From: Acheta domesticus
Lineage: Eukaryota; Arthropoda; Insecta; Orthoptera; Gryllidae
DNA length: 64,000 bases
Direction: 5' to 3'
NCBI GenBank assembly: GCA_031308135.1
Contig: JAHLJT010008756.1
Location: forward strand, 72,699,821-72,763,820
This document shows positions 10,246 through 20,510 of this stretch, one piece after another. Position 1 is the first letter of the stretch, and the number at the start of each line of letters is the position of its first letter. The notes beneath the pieces are model-generated. The model worked only from the letters and a program-made list of their open reading frames with translations, did no database searches and was not told where the DNA came from. The position numbers and the translations under genes were made by a program.

Positions 10246-10714
10246 GTGGTGTTCCACCGGCTGCACCTGCCGCCGACGTTCGAGGACCCGCCGACGGTGC
10301 TGGGCGTGGGCGCGGGGGCGGGCGACGGCGAGGGCGGGACGGCGGCGCCGGCGCTGCCGGTGGCGGCGGCCAGCATCGCGGCGGCCGCCGCCAACGACAA
10401 CGGGCTGCCGCCGCCGCCGTCCGTGGGCCCGCCGCCCGCGCCGGCGCCGCCGCCGCCGCCGCCCGTGGCCACGGTCTCCGCGTCGGCCGCCGGCGCGGGC
10501 CTGCCGGCCATGCACTACGCCGTGTCCGACCTGGCCGTGGGCGGGCGCTGCAAGTGCAACGGGCACGCCGCCCGCTGCGTGGCCGGCGCCAACGGCCAGC
10601 TGCAGTGCGACTGCAGGCACAACACCGCCGGCCGCGACTGCGAGCGCTGCCGCCCCTTCCACTTCGACCGGCCCTGGGGCCGCGCCACCGCCCGCGACGC
10701 CCACGAGTGCAAAG
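10246..10714 (+). CDS. Net: Netrin internal exon: LamNT end, expanded linker, first laminin-EGF repeat (LE1)
   Basis: 156 codons plus one base. Residues 1-7 (VVFHRLH) finish LamNT, following DIK of the previous exon. Residues 8-89 are a low-complexity Pro/Ala/Gly linker with polyproline and polyalanine runs. From 90 ([20 protein letters not shown]) the conserved netrin junction resumes. Residues 102-155 form LE1 with all eight cysteines visible, including [15 protein letters not shown] and the final HECK. The vertebrate linker is only about 20 residues, so here it is roughly fourfold longer. The acceptor is CTCGTCGCAG and the donor AAAG|GTAGGC leaves phase 1, which fits the usual next residue and CNCN of the second LE repeat. 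That next exon was not found downstream. Base composition is extreme (GC-rich triplet repeats in the linker). An alternative frame is open through the linker but lacks family similarity. Confidence 0.95.
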
Positions 10715-10737
10715 GTAGGCCTTCGCTTCTTCTTGCC

Positions 10738-10739
<2 letters not shown>

Positions 10740-10792
<53 letters not shown>
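10740..10792. repeat. TTA trinucleotide microsatellite just after a netrin exon
   Basis: About 17 ATT units starting 25 bp after the splice donor at 10715. Confidence 0.95.
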
Positions 10793-11224
10793 TTATATAG
10801 AATTGTTATACAAAGTTCAGTTTTTACAACTCTCCATTTGTTTCGTTGACTTACACCTAATTTACTATAAACTAAATCAATTGGCGAGGGGAATTACCGA
10901 GCACCTCTAAGAATCATTAATACTTGCAAACATGTTTAGATATGAGTGGACAGGATATCTGCTTTTTATTCTTGTTGGGGTTTCATTCTATTTACCTACG
11001 TTAATGTGTCTATCTTGGTTGATGAGGGTTACGTTGGAATAGACGTTATTGGCAAGAAAGGCTATGTGGTGTGCGATGGGATTAAGGTTAAATTCGGGGT
11101 GTAATTGCTTATTGGAAATAAACCAGGGGGCTTGAGTGATAGGAATTTGTTTTGGATTATCTGTATTTTGGTGATTCTTCTTGCCCGCACAAAAAGTAAA
11201 TTAATAACACAGACACACAAAATA

Positions 11225-11660
11225 AAAAAAAGTTGTCAGGCCCAAAGACTTGACACATGTTTTTCTATGAATGTCGACGCTCTGAATCCTAAAGTGAAGC
11301 CAGAATTTCTATAATCCTTCAGCTTTTTTTTAAAATCGCGACAAACCACCGTGAAATGTACAATTTACAATTTCACGTTAGTTTTTCGTGATTTGAAATA
11401 TACTGGAGGGCTATGGCGCATTTCTAGCTTCACATTTGGATTCAGCGAATCGCCATACATAGAATAACAAGTATCACGTCTTTTTGTCTGACAACCTCCA
11501 AAAATAAAAGAAATACAATGTCACTGTTTTTTTTTCGAAAAAAACAAACAAATTGGAAGGTGTTGGCGCAATTCTGGCTTCAGATTCGGATTTAGCACGT
11601 GCAAATATGTAGAGAAAAATGTGTCAAGTCTTTGGATCTAACAACATTTTTTATTTTTTG
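11225..11660. repeat. Inverted and direct repeat cluster with a central palindrome
   Basis: A module of about 85 bp occurs three times. It is marked by AAAGACTTGACACAT and by GAAGCCAGAATT. The copy at 11228-11312 is inverted relative to the copies at 11408-11505 and 11560-11650. Between copies one and two sits an imperfect hairpin, about 11333-11397, whose core CGTGAAAT pairs with ATTTCACG. This could be one non-autonomous element with subterminal repeats or a nested set; the type is not recognised. Confidence 0.6.
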
Positions 11661-12830
11661 TGCCTTTGTACTCGTTAAATTTGTGTAAATAATTTTTTTA
11701 AATCGTGTCATTTTTTATCGTGTAATTGTAATCGTTGGTGTCAAAAGTGGCAAAAAGAGACCATTATGTTCAAGTTAATCGATTCTTATAAACCGAATTG
11801 TTTGTAATAACTTTTTTCTGTTGGCCCGGAGTCCCTTAGCAACCGAGTACGATACATTGAGAGTACATTGAATAATTGCTTAGGAAACATGATGTGTGAA
11901 AATATTAAGTTCATGGATAAGTAGATTCAATAAATAATTGTTTCTGGATTAAATGTACGCAGCTACATCAGATACACGATGACCAGGAAAGGTGGACGAA
12001 CTGTCGCGGTAGTTTTCGCTTTGGTCTATTGTGGTGAGGATTTTGTTTTCCGATTTTGAAATGTACGGCTGAGGGTATCTGGGGGATTTTCGTATACAAG
12101 CGGGAGGAAAGGAGGAAGAAATGGACGGAGATGGGGTACTACCGAGTTTGTTATGTAACTGGACTTAGGTACAAATCAGAGTTCTTTTGTATTGGTTAGG
12201 AAGGAATTTATTTTGGGAAATATGCATTTTTGCATATATTTTGACTTGCTGGCACAAATAGGAGAAGGGTAGGATAAGATTGGACGGATCATTGACTGGT
12301 AAAGGTGAGTAGCAACATGAAGTAGAAGGGGTGATGACGTTTTGAGAATGGGATGTGATTAATGGGTTCTACGGGTGGCTAGAGTTATTCTGTGAAGGAT
12401 ATTTGATTTCCAAGTGAGTCTGCTGTCAAATAGTACACCAATATTAATAACTACTTATTAATCTAATAATTGCTTCAACTGAAATGTTGATTATAATAAC
12501 TTGAGTATATTGAACTGAATAATAAGTTGACTGAATAATATACAATCTACTTATGATACTCACTGTATGTTAACGCATGGTGTTAGTTACAAAGAAATAA
12601 TAGAAAATTAGTAATTGATTCCCAACGCAACGATGCGACTTCCTACAAGAAAAAAGGTATTAAGAATGCGTAACAAAACTTGGAAGTCAATATCTTTATA
12701 ACTTTTGTTAATCACATCATAGCCCAATCACTTTCTGCCAATATAGTATATCAAACATATTCGGTCGGGTATTAATTTTCGGCGTAATTAATTTCCTTTA
12801 CCTTCCTCTCATACCAATTCCAATAGAGAT
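11661..12830. other. AT-rich non-coding DNA, nothing recognised
   Basis: No conserved coding sequence or clear repeat structure seen. Confidence 0.4.
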
Positions 12831-12836
12831 GCCTAC

Positions 12837-13010
12837 GCATTTACCACGAGCTTCAAGTTTGCTGCTAATTGCTCCAGTGGGACAAGTTTTTCTGTTCAAA
12901 TCGTTCCGTTGCGTCATTTTCTTCTCAGAAGTTAGTTATTTCTGCTTGCATCTTCTCGACATTTCGCAACGTTTTGGCTACTTTTGGATCGTTTATATGC
13001 ATTCTTTGTT
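12837..13010 (+). repeat. Dispersed repeat, copy 1 of a local pair
   Basis: Aligns along its length with 13552-13726 (shared blocks TGCTAATTGCTCCAGTG, CGCAACGTTTTG and TCGTTTATATGC). Copy 1 is AT-shifted: many positions that are CG in copy 2 are TG or CA here, which is the direction expected from decay of methylated CpG. Both copies carry open frames with similar translations, but these show no known domain. Confidence 0.7.
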
Positions 13011-13551
13011 TAAAGAAGGACGAATGGGGTGTTCTACTTACTCGTATTAAAACTGACGGGTTTCCATCAGATTAACAACAGTAACAGCTTCTTTAAAATT
13101 AATATGATACCAGATGGTACGCGGAAGGAAACAGTGGTCAGAGCTCATTCAATTTTGTATTACAAAAATAAATTAAGCAATTTTGAATTTTTTTACATCT
13201 GCGCTTGAATAACGGTAGGTTAATGATATTTTGGCTTGTCCGTGAGAAGGAAAACAGTTTCGGTAAAATATAAATAAGAATTTTTTGAATTTTATTTTTT
13301 CTGATGTTTCTCACGCTCAGATGTTCTTTGATAGGGCGCGAACCAGTCAGCACAGCTTTTTGACTCTACGTCATTTCCCATTTGGCTGTTCCTAATTGCC
13401 AGCAAGGCATTACAGAAGTAAAGAGAGTCGTCCGCAGAGTCGTTATAGCACCGCATCGTCGCGCAAGTGACGAACGAGGGTGTCGTCCGGAAGAGACGTG
13501 CACCGGCTGAACGATTCACCCCGAGGGAGCCAAACCGGTGCCTTGCCCATC

Positions 13552-13726
13552 TGCGAGGCGCCGAGCTGCGAGCTTTCTGCTAATTGCTCCAGTGCGACGG
13601 GTTTTGCCGTTCACACGTCCCGTTCCATCACACTCTCCCGAAGGGTTCGTTATTCCTGCTTTCCTCTTTTTCTCGATCTCTCGCAACGTTTTGACCACTT
13701 TCGGGTCGTTTATATGCGTTCGTTGT
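13552..13726 (+). repeat. Dispersed repeat, copy 2 of a local pair
   Basis: The partner of 12837-13010, same orientation, about 715 bp downstream. It is more CpG-rich than copy 1. The preceding sequence from about 13420 is also CpG-rich and may belong to the same element. Confidence 0.7.
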
Positions 13727-13779
13727 ACCGATTAATTATGCACCTTCTTTAATGGACGTGTAATAGCCGGTCGATTCGG

Positions 13780-16700
13780 TTAAAAAATTCGCGTATATTC
13801 TACATGCAAAATGTGTTAGTGTTAATTAGTTCGTAGAATATTCGCATTTTGATTCGTGATTAGTTTTCATTAATGGTGTCACTTTTTTGCGGGAGGTTCG
13901 CCGTCGTATTTTTGCAACATCTGAAAACTGAACAATTTTAGACGTACTGTAACAATAAGTATTTTTGTGACTAAAAGATAATTAATTGAGGAATATCCAT
14001 TTACTTCATATCTCCCTATCGATTTCTGATAAGATAAACGCATTTTTTTATATTCGTGTCAGAAACCATATGCTCGAAGTCTGAATTGTGTACAGTGTTC
14101 ATCGACGAATGATATTTTTGGAGTATTTTCAAACCAACTATTTATTATTCTATCCAACCATATTATTCTATTCAAACCAACTATTAAAATTCTATCGACT
14201 CCTGTTTTATTTATGACTTTAAATAGAAGTGAAAACGTGTTAATTGATTTACGACCTCTTCATCACATAAGGTTGGTACAGAAATCACTCTCCTGTGCAT
14301 TCAAAGGGGTGACATGCATTCCTGGCGGCGGCACAGCCAGCCTTGTCTTGTGTAACCTGTATTGGTTTTATTTTGCACATTACTTGAAATTGGAATAAAA
14401 TATTACACACGATGATAAAGATAATTTATCCACTCGATATAGATTCCTCATTCGCTTCTATCGGCGCTCGTTGGGTTTCTCTCGAACATTAAGTCTCTCT
14501 TTATCAGTTTGTGTAATAAAATAATTGATTTATGCATTTATTTAACGTAATCCAAATCTTTAAAAATCTGTGTGATGTAGAGGACTGAAATCTGAATCTG
14601 TGACGTTTTCTTGAGAGACGGAAGACGTACGTCCACTCTTTTACTGTATTATGTTGAAATATGAATGAAGATAGCAACGAAGGTTTTTGGCAAAATTAGA
14701 TAACAAGAAGTATTTGTTTTTATGTAATGAACATTATATATAAAAGCAAACGAGGTACATAATGGAACAAACATGGAAAATACCGAGAACATGGTGAACC
14801 ATTATTGGATAGAACTACTGAAGACTTAATTATATTCCCTAAATATGTAAATTAAAGTATTTAATTATTAAATGTTATAATATTTTGTCAAACATTTTTA
14901 ATATTAGAAAAGTTCAAAACGTATAAACTATCTTTCATAAAACATTTTTATGTCTTGATGTTTTTTAAGGTGTTTCATGGAAATCATTAAATACATCACT
15001 CCTCACTTTATTTCTTTTGGGAGAAATAGTATTCGTGTAAGTGATTCAGATTGTTTGTACATTGCAGGATAAATTCCTGCGCAGTTTCGTGTTGCGTTCG
15101 TGTGAATCTGTTACGTAATGAAACATTTCACACTACTTTTCTGTAACGAACGTCATTGAAGTACGTAAATGAGTCGTTGTAGTCATTTTTTAATCAACTC
15201 TTTTGATTTAATTCTTGAACGAGGCTTGCGCCCTCCAAGTTAACTCCTGACGGCTTTGCGAGCAAATGGCTGTGTAGCCTTTAGAAGCCCGCAGCATCCA
15301 CGTGCTCAAGTGCCTACGTGCACGCCCTCGTTGCGCCTACGTGCCTCTTCAAATCACCCGGTTTAGCCTGGCAAGGCTAGTTTTCTGGAATTCGCGTGGG
15401 TTGTTAAGTATCCGACATCGTGTGTGTCCCTTTTTATATTAGGCTGATCTGTTCGCTTTTCCAGAATATTGAAATGTTGATCGCCTAGTGTGTGGGTCAG
15501 GGGGCCAGGCAAAATTACTCGTGGGGACACTTTACCCGCTTATTTAGTATTTTATGATTCTTGGGTTTTGTAATCTTTCTTGTGTTGGGGTCAAGGGGCT
15601 AAGAAAATGCCCAGCATTGACAGGAAGAAAGTAAGAAACATTCGAGAAGTAAGAAACAGACCTGTTTTGAACAATAGTCCGCTCGCTAGTCCGGTACGAT
15701 ATCTATTGCGTATCAATATTATTTGCGCCTAACATTCGAATGTCTCTTGGTGACGCTGTCAGTTCTGTCCTAGCGTCGAGCAATGGCAGCGGCTTTCCGG
15801 GTGACATATCCAACCTTGTTGCCTTCAAATTCACAAATGAAGGAAATAGTGCGAAATAGTAATTCTTATAGATGTAATGATGAAATTCTTTGTTTTTAAA
15901 CTCACTTCTGTAATCGTTATTTTTTTTTCCTTTTGTAATATTTTTTTACCAGTGGCTGCTACTCTCTTGAAAACACGCATGAATTGAACACGTGAGAAAA
16001 GTAGCAAAATGCGACAGTGCTGCTTCTCGCGAGCGGTCAGGCACAAAGAAATTTCGTAGTTGGTATATTTTTTTTTGTTTTGGTAGTTTGTATACATTTG
16101 CTATAAATTTAAGATAGCGTTAATGTTTTCTTAAGTTTTACATTTCACATTTTAATTTTAAAAAATGGTAATGAAGACGGTTAACAGCTATTGACAAAAT
16201 AAGTTTTGTAACGCGTTTCACGACGATGTTGAAGAATTTTCAACTTCCAAACTGCTATTTAAATAAAATTTCTTCTGATTGTATCCACAGGTTTTCCAGG
16301 GCTCTGACCCTTACGAGTAGTTTAGACGTAGCCCCAAGTGTAAAGCATGTGTCATGCTTAAAAACATTTGGAAGGGCGGAGCTGGACCCGCCCGGATTCT
16401 CCATGAGCCTACGGCCTTGTTTGTTATGTGTAGTCGATGTAACAGAATACCGCTCTTCCGCTGGGAGCAGTCGTGGCGACGCCCACCGTTGTTTCTCGCC
16501 CATTCGCTTGTCAGCCAGTCAGTGAAACATTACAAATTAATAATAGACTGCGCCCGTCAAAGGGATACTTCGGTTGCAGTAAGAATTAGGTTGGCAGCCT
16601 GCACGCCTGTTCTCAAATGTGAACAGAACAACAATAGTACATACATTGGCAAGAAAAAAATACAATTGGACAATTTGTACTTAAACTTGGTAATGAAGGT

Positions 16701-17352
16701 TTGTGGAGGTTTTTTAAATTCGTAATGTTATGTCAAGATTATATGCCATTTATCATCATTATTTTAAATTTTTTGAAAATTTTTCTGAACTAGTAAGGGG
16801 AAGTTGGATGATTCCAATAAAGAATTCGATTATGTATAAGAGACTCCTTATAATCACGGCGTTGTTAAGTTCTCGTACGCTCTTATTCGTTGGGTATGCA
16901 TTACACACTTCCTTAAACTACGTACCATGGACCTTGCGTTACTCACACCAGCCCTTGCAATGGAACCACACAACATCGTGGCAAGCCTGTTTTTGGAAGG
17001 AGCTCGACAGAAGAACATCTGTCACAAGAACATTGAAGTTCAAACTGAGGGGAATTTTTCTATAAACATTTCAGGAAAAACAGTTACGAAATTTAGACAC
17101 GATTTTCTCTCAAAAGGTGTAAAAAAGTTGCTATGACTTATTTACGATATTTTATCATGAACCCTGCCCTCAATACTTGTGATCCCGATATATATTCAAT
17201 CGGATTAGCTCTCTTAACATTTCCAATTTGCAAATATCGTATGCACGAACGGATCGCACAGCATTAAACGGAATAACTTTTCGTTTCAGAAGCATTTCTT
17301 CTAACACGCCTACCTTTTTTATCTACTTTAATTAATTATCCCACCTCGGCAC
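13780..17352. other. AT-rich non-coding DNA, no gene recognised
   Basis: Short open frames at 14213-14398, 15831-16097, 16226-16725 and 16730-17136 have no recognisable domain and no codon bias. A moderately GC-rich patch at about 15225-15380 contains CTACGTGC-type repeats. Nothing else stands out. Confidence 0.4.
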
Positions 17353-17361
17353 TCAACGTGT

Positions 17362-17820
17362 TTCGGCTAGATAGCTAGATGAAATTCAGCCGTAGAAGGA
17401 GACTTCTAACAGGTAGCTGCTCTGATCAATAGTTTTCCGTGGTTTCTCCGATCAACGCCAGCGAATGCCGGACAGTACCATAACAAACGCGCCACGGACC
17501 GCACGCGATCTTTCCTTCCTCTTCCTTGCCCTTTCTTCACCCCTAGCTAACACACACATACACACACACACACACACAAGCACTATACTACCATTCATGT
17601 CTAGAGATCATCGGGACTTTAGAGCTTGTCCCGGCAGGGGCAGTGACTCGATAATAGGGGATTCTTGGATGGGGAAACAATAATTTAAATATAAATATTA
17701 CACCTATACAACAATATAAAATAAAAATATGCAACACACTTACGGGACTGACGAGCAGTTAACTAGCAGAACTAACTAGCAGTTAACGTATCCGGAAACA
17801 CGAGATAATCAATCAGTCAA
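17362..17820 (+). mobile_element. tRNA-derived SINE, family 1, 5'-truncated, 9-bp target duplication
   Basis: Starts inside the body (TTCGGCTAGATAGC), so the tRNA head is missing. It is bounded by exact TCAACGTGT at 17353-17361 and 17821-17829. It contains GTTTTCCGTGGTTTCTCCG, an AC microsatellite (17550-17578) at the variable centre, the GAGCTTGTCCCGGC block and an AATC-type tail. An AT-rich stretch (17680-17735) replaces part of the 3' domain. Confidence 0.85.
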
Positions 17821-17894
17821 TCAACGTGTCTCGTGAATCAAAGTATCTCGCGTATCTCCGACGCGAGATGGAGATTTTCTGCGTGAATGAGGAT

Positions 17895-18110
17895 GGAGGA
17901 ATTAAAGACATTTGTGTTGGAGAATCGGCCTGTCGGTCGGCTCTTAGAATGAACACGAATAAATGAGGAAGGAAAAATCACTCGCGGTCAGTGACCAGTT
18001 TTCCAGGGAACTGCTTCGCCATCCACCTGGAATTGATCAGAGGAAACCACATAAACGAACGATTAGAGCGCCCAAACTAGAATCCTCACCCAAAAGGTAG
18101 TCACCTTCGA
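17895..18110 (-). mobile_element. SINE body fragment, diverged
   Basis: On the minus strand it retains GTGGTTTCCTCTGATCAATT, a GCGAAGCAGT-like segment and TTCCTTCCTCATTTATTCG, corresponding to the body of family 1. Head and tail are not recognised. Confidence 0.5.
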
Positions 18111-18185
18111 TTCAATTATGACGCTGTTGTAGGTAATAATCGTACGCAGTCGCGGCTCGTTGTTTTATGAATGGGTAAGGCTGCA

Positions 18186-18240
18186 AATGCATTGCATTAC
18201 ATTTCATTGCAGTGCATTGCATTGCATGCATTGTATTTGT
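18186..18240. repeat. GCATT-type short tandem repeat
   Basis: A degenerate pentanucleotide array of GCATT/GCATTACATT units. Confidence 0.75.
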
Positions 18241-18780
18241 ATTAATAAAAAGTCTGATACAGACTTAAGGGAGTAGCGCTTCTACCACATATTTGAAAAA
18301 CTAGTTTTGATCGCAGGGCTACTCGCTGAGCTGCTTAGTACTGCTCTCTAGTGAGCACGTCCTTCTTCAGACCCTAGGCCCTACCCTTGAAGGCTGCTTG
18401 GCTGCAGCCTTCGTCCGCCGGTAAGCCTATGCAGTGAATGCATGAGGTCACGCCTCCTCGTTTTACGCAGGCCTTATGGCGGAATGAAATAGGAGCCTAA
18501 CGGTTCTCTCTTCCCTGTCAACAGCTTCAAATGCGTTACGGCCGGCCGTTAACGAACCGACAAACAAAAAGTTTGATATGATTGTTACATACTACAACAC
18601 AGAAATCCATTATTAATAATACATTTATAAACTTTTACATAATACATTTATAAACATATTTTTAAATTTCTTTTGGAGGGCGATTTCTGTTGGAGAGGCC
18701 CCGCCTTACAGCCTATAATGACGAGCCGCGCCTGATCGTACGACCGGCGGGACTAAAACCAAGTATCTCTGTCTACTAAA
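18241..18780. other. Non-coding DNA with an imperfect palindrome
   Basis: No gene seen. Around 18536-18555 lies the perfect 12-bp palindrome ACGGCCGGCCGT within a longer imperfect one, and near 18390-18411 a hairpin-like AAGGCTGC...GCAGCCTT. Confidence 0.4.
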
Positions 18781-18784
18781 CGTC

Positions 18785-19030
18785 GCCCCTACATGACGCA
18801 ATCTCAGCCGGCGCTCGTTTGCGCTAGCTTCCTGCCTGAAGAGGCGGCGCGTCGTCCTGCGGGCCTGCGTCGGCCCGTGCCCCTGGCGCAGCCGCTGCCG
18901 CGTCGTGGTCTTTCCGAGCGGGCGCGCACGCGGACTCGCGGGCCCAGCCTCCTCCGCGACGCGCACACTGCCCCCGCGCCGCCAACTCCCCGCGCACAAA
19001 CGGCCCACGCCTGGAGCACGAGACATAGTG
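18785..19030. other. GC-rich, CpG-dense island
   Basis: Abrupt GC-rich segment with many CpG dinucleotides in AT-rich surroundings. Several overlapping open frames exist on both strands, as expected from the lack of TA-containing stops. None resembles a known protein. It could be a regulatory CpG island or decayed repeat. Confidence 0.5.
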
Positions 19031-19065
19031 ATTCAACGCATTGAAATTATTACCGTAGCATCACA

Positions 19066-19403
19066 ATTGTTGCGACGGTTTTTTTAGTTTTACGAGGGAA
19101 ACTGTGAGAATCCATCATGGACACTTGGGAGGCACCGCTCTCCCGAAGTAGTGTGAGACTCCTACTCACTAAACTCACTAACCCTTTCTAATCGACGTGA
19201 TGCCCCGGAACCGCGTTAGCATTACTTCAGGGCAGTAACGATTCTAATTGCCCTTCCGGGCTTCTCTTTCTATTTAGTTTAGCCTTGAGTTTCTTAACTC
19301 GTCACTGTCACTATTTTTGCGTCTCAGAATGCACTCCGCAAAGGCTACTACTGCACACCAAGATTGGGAGTTGCGCAGCATCCGTTGCATTGTTGCGACG
19401 GTT
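19066..19403 (-). mobile_element. 308-bp retroposon insertion with exact 15-bp target duplication
   Basis: The 15-bp sequence ATTGTTGCGACGGTT occurs at 19066-19080 and again at 19389-19403. The intervening 19081-19388 starts with a T run on the plus strand, i.e. a short A tail on the minus strand (...CTCGTAAAACTAAAAAA). Tail plus long target duplication indicates insertion by LINE machinery. The body (GAGAGCGGTGCCTCCCAAG, GTCCATGATGGATTCTCAC) was not assigned. It may be a 5'-truncated LINE 3' UTR or another SINE. Confidence 0.7.
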
Positions 19404-19404
19404 A

Positions 19405-19790
19405 GATTGATTTATATTATTGTTAGTGATTCTGGTCGCATCAACTACTGAGGTAATTAGTCCCGTAAGCGTAGTGCCCGTTTTTTTTCATCCGGAGGTG
19501 GGGTGATCTTGAAGTGATCACACCCGACTCCCGGCGTGTGTGGTAGAGTAGTGCATGTTTGTGTGTGTGTGTGTATGGGGGTGAGGTAGGACAAGGAAGA
19601 GGAATGAAAGATCGCGCACGGTCCATGGCCCGTTTGTTAGGGTACTGCCCTTGCATTCGCCTGGTGTTGATCGGAGAAACCACGGATGACGACCGATCAG
19701 AGCAGCCATCCGCTAGAATTCTCCTCCAGACAGCGACTGAAACGGTTCGAGTACCGGACTCTTAGCCCCTAGTTCACCTGTCTTAATCGG
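19405..19790 (-). mobile_element. tRNA-derived SINE, family 1
   Basis: The minus-strand body is well preserved: GGAGGAGAATTCTAGCGGA at about 19713-19731, GATCAACACCAGGCGAATG, and an AC-rich centre at 19558-19575. The 3' end begins CATCAACTACTGAGG. The 3' domain is internally deleted (about 19515-19545). The head ends in the tract near 19760-19790 without a clear B box. Confidence 0.75.
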
Positions 19791-19828
19791 ACGGAATCTG
19801 TGGATGTTTAAGGGCAAAAAAAATAATT

Positions 19829-20040
19829 CGTATGCCTTCTTACGGAGAAGTAAAGTCCCATGTTGTAGATATTCTGCTTGTAAGAAATTCTCAAGCCGAA
19901 AAGAAGCGTCCGAGTTACATTATAAACGCCAGTTTAGTCGCCCTATTGTTACCTTCTTTTGCTGCTAGATGGCGAAAGGAGCGTAGCGAAATGTGCGCTG
20001 TCAGGCAGAAGAGCTGGTCTGAGCCTCTCCACGTGAAATA
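19829..20040 (+). repeat. Dispersed repeat shared with 45.87 kb
   Basis: Shares with 45868-46095 the order CGTATGCC, GGAGAAG, CCATGTTGTAGAT, TAAAAGAAG-like segment, and TAGATGGCGAAAGGAGCGTA. Both are diverged. The open frame across it has no known domain, so this is an unclassified interspersed repeat. Confidence 0.6.
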
Positions 20041-20084
20041 AGGCGTAATTGAATTAAATTTGAATAGTTCTTGCTGTTGACCGG

Positions 20085-20510
20085 CTGAGACACCTCGGGC
20101 CAATAGCTCGTGCCACTAAGCGTTTTTGGCTGGAACATCGTACGTTCGAGTTCTCACGGTGACTCTACGTAGTTATCTACCTAAATAACTACTCTCCACT
20201 CTACCTAGATAGTTATCTAGAATTCAGCTGCTGCCCGAGTGGGAATTCTAGCTGTCAGTGTGACATATGTTTTTCTGTGATTTCTCCAATCAATACCTAG
20301 GGAATGCTGGAGCAATACCTTGACAAATGGGCCGCGGATTGCACGTGATCTTTTTTACACTTCCTTGTCGTCTTCTCTACCCTGCCTTAAACACACACAC
20401 AGATACATATTCACACCTGCACCACCACACATGTCGAGAGACAAGCCCTGGAGCTTAGAGCTTGTCACGGTGGTGCCCCGCGTCTGAGATATCTGAAGGG
20501 GGAAATTTAC
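20085..20510 (+). mobile_element. tRNA-derived SINE, family 1, rearranged head
   Basis: B-box-like TACGTTCGAGTTCTCACGG near 20141, then duplicated CTACGTAGTTATCTACCTA-type sequence, the GGGAATTCTAGCTGTC body, AATGCTGGAGCAATACC, CACACACACAG centre and GAGCTTAGAGCTTGTCACGG. The 3' end is missing after about 20510. Confidence 0.7.
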
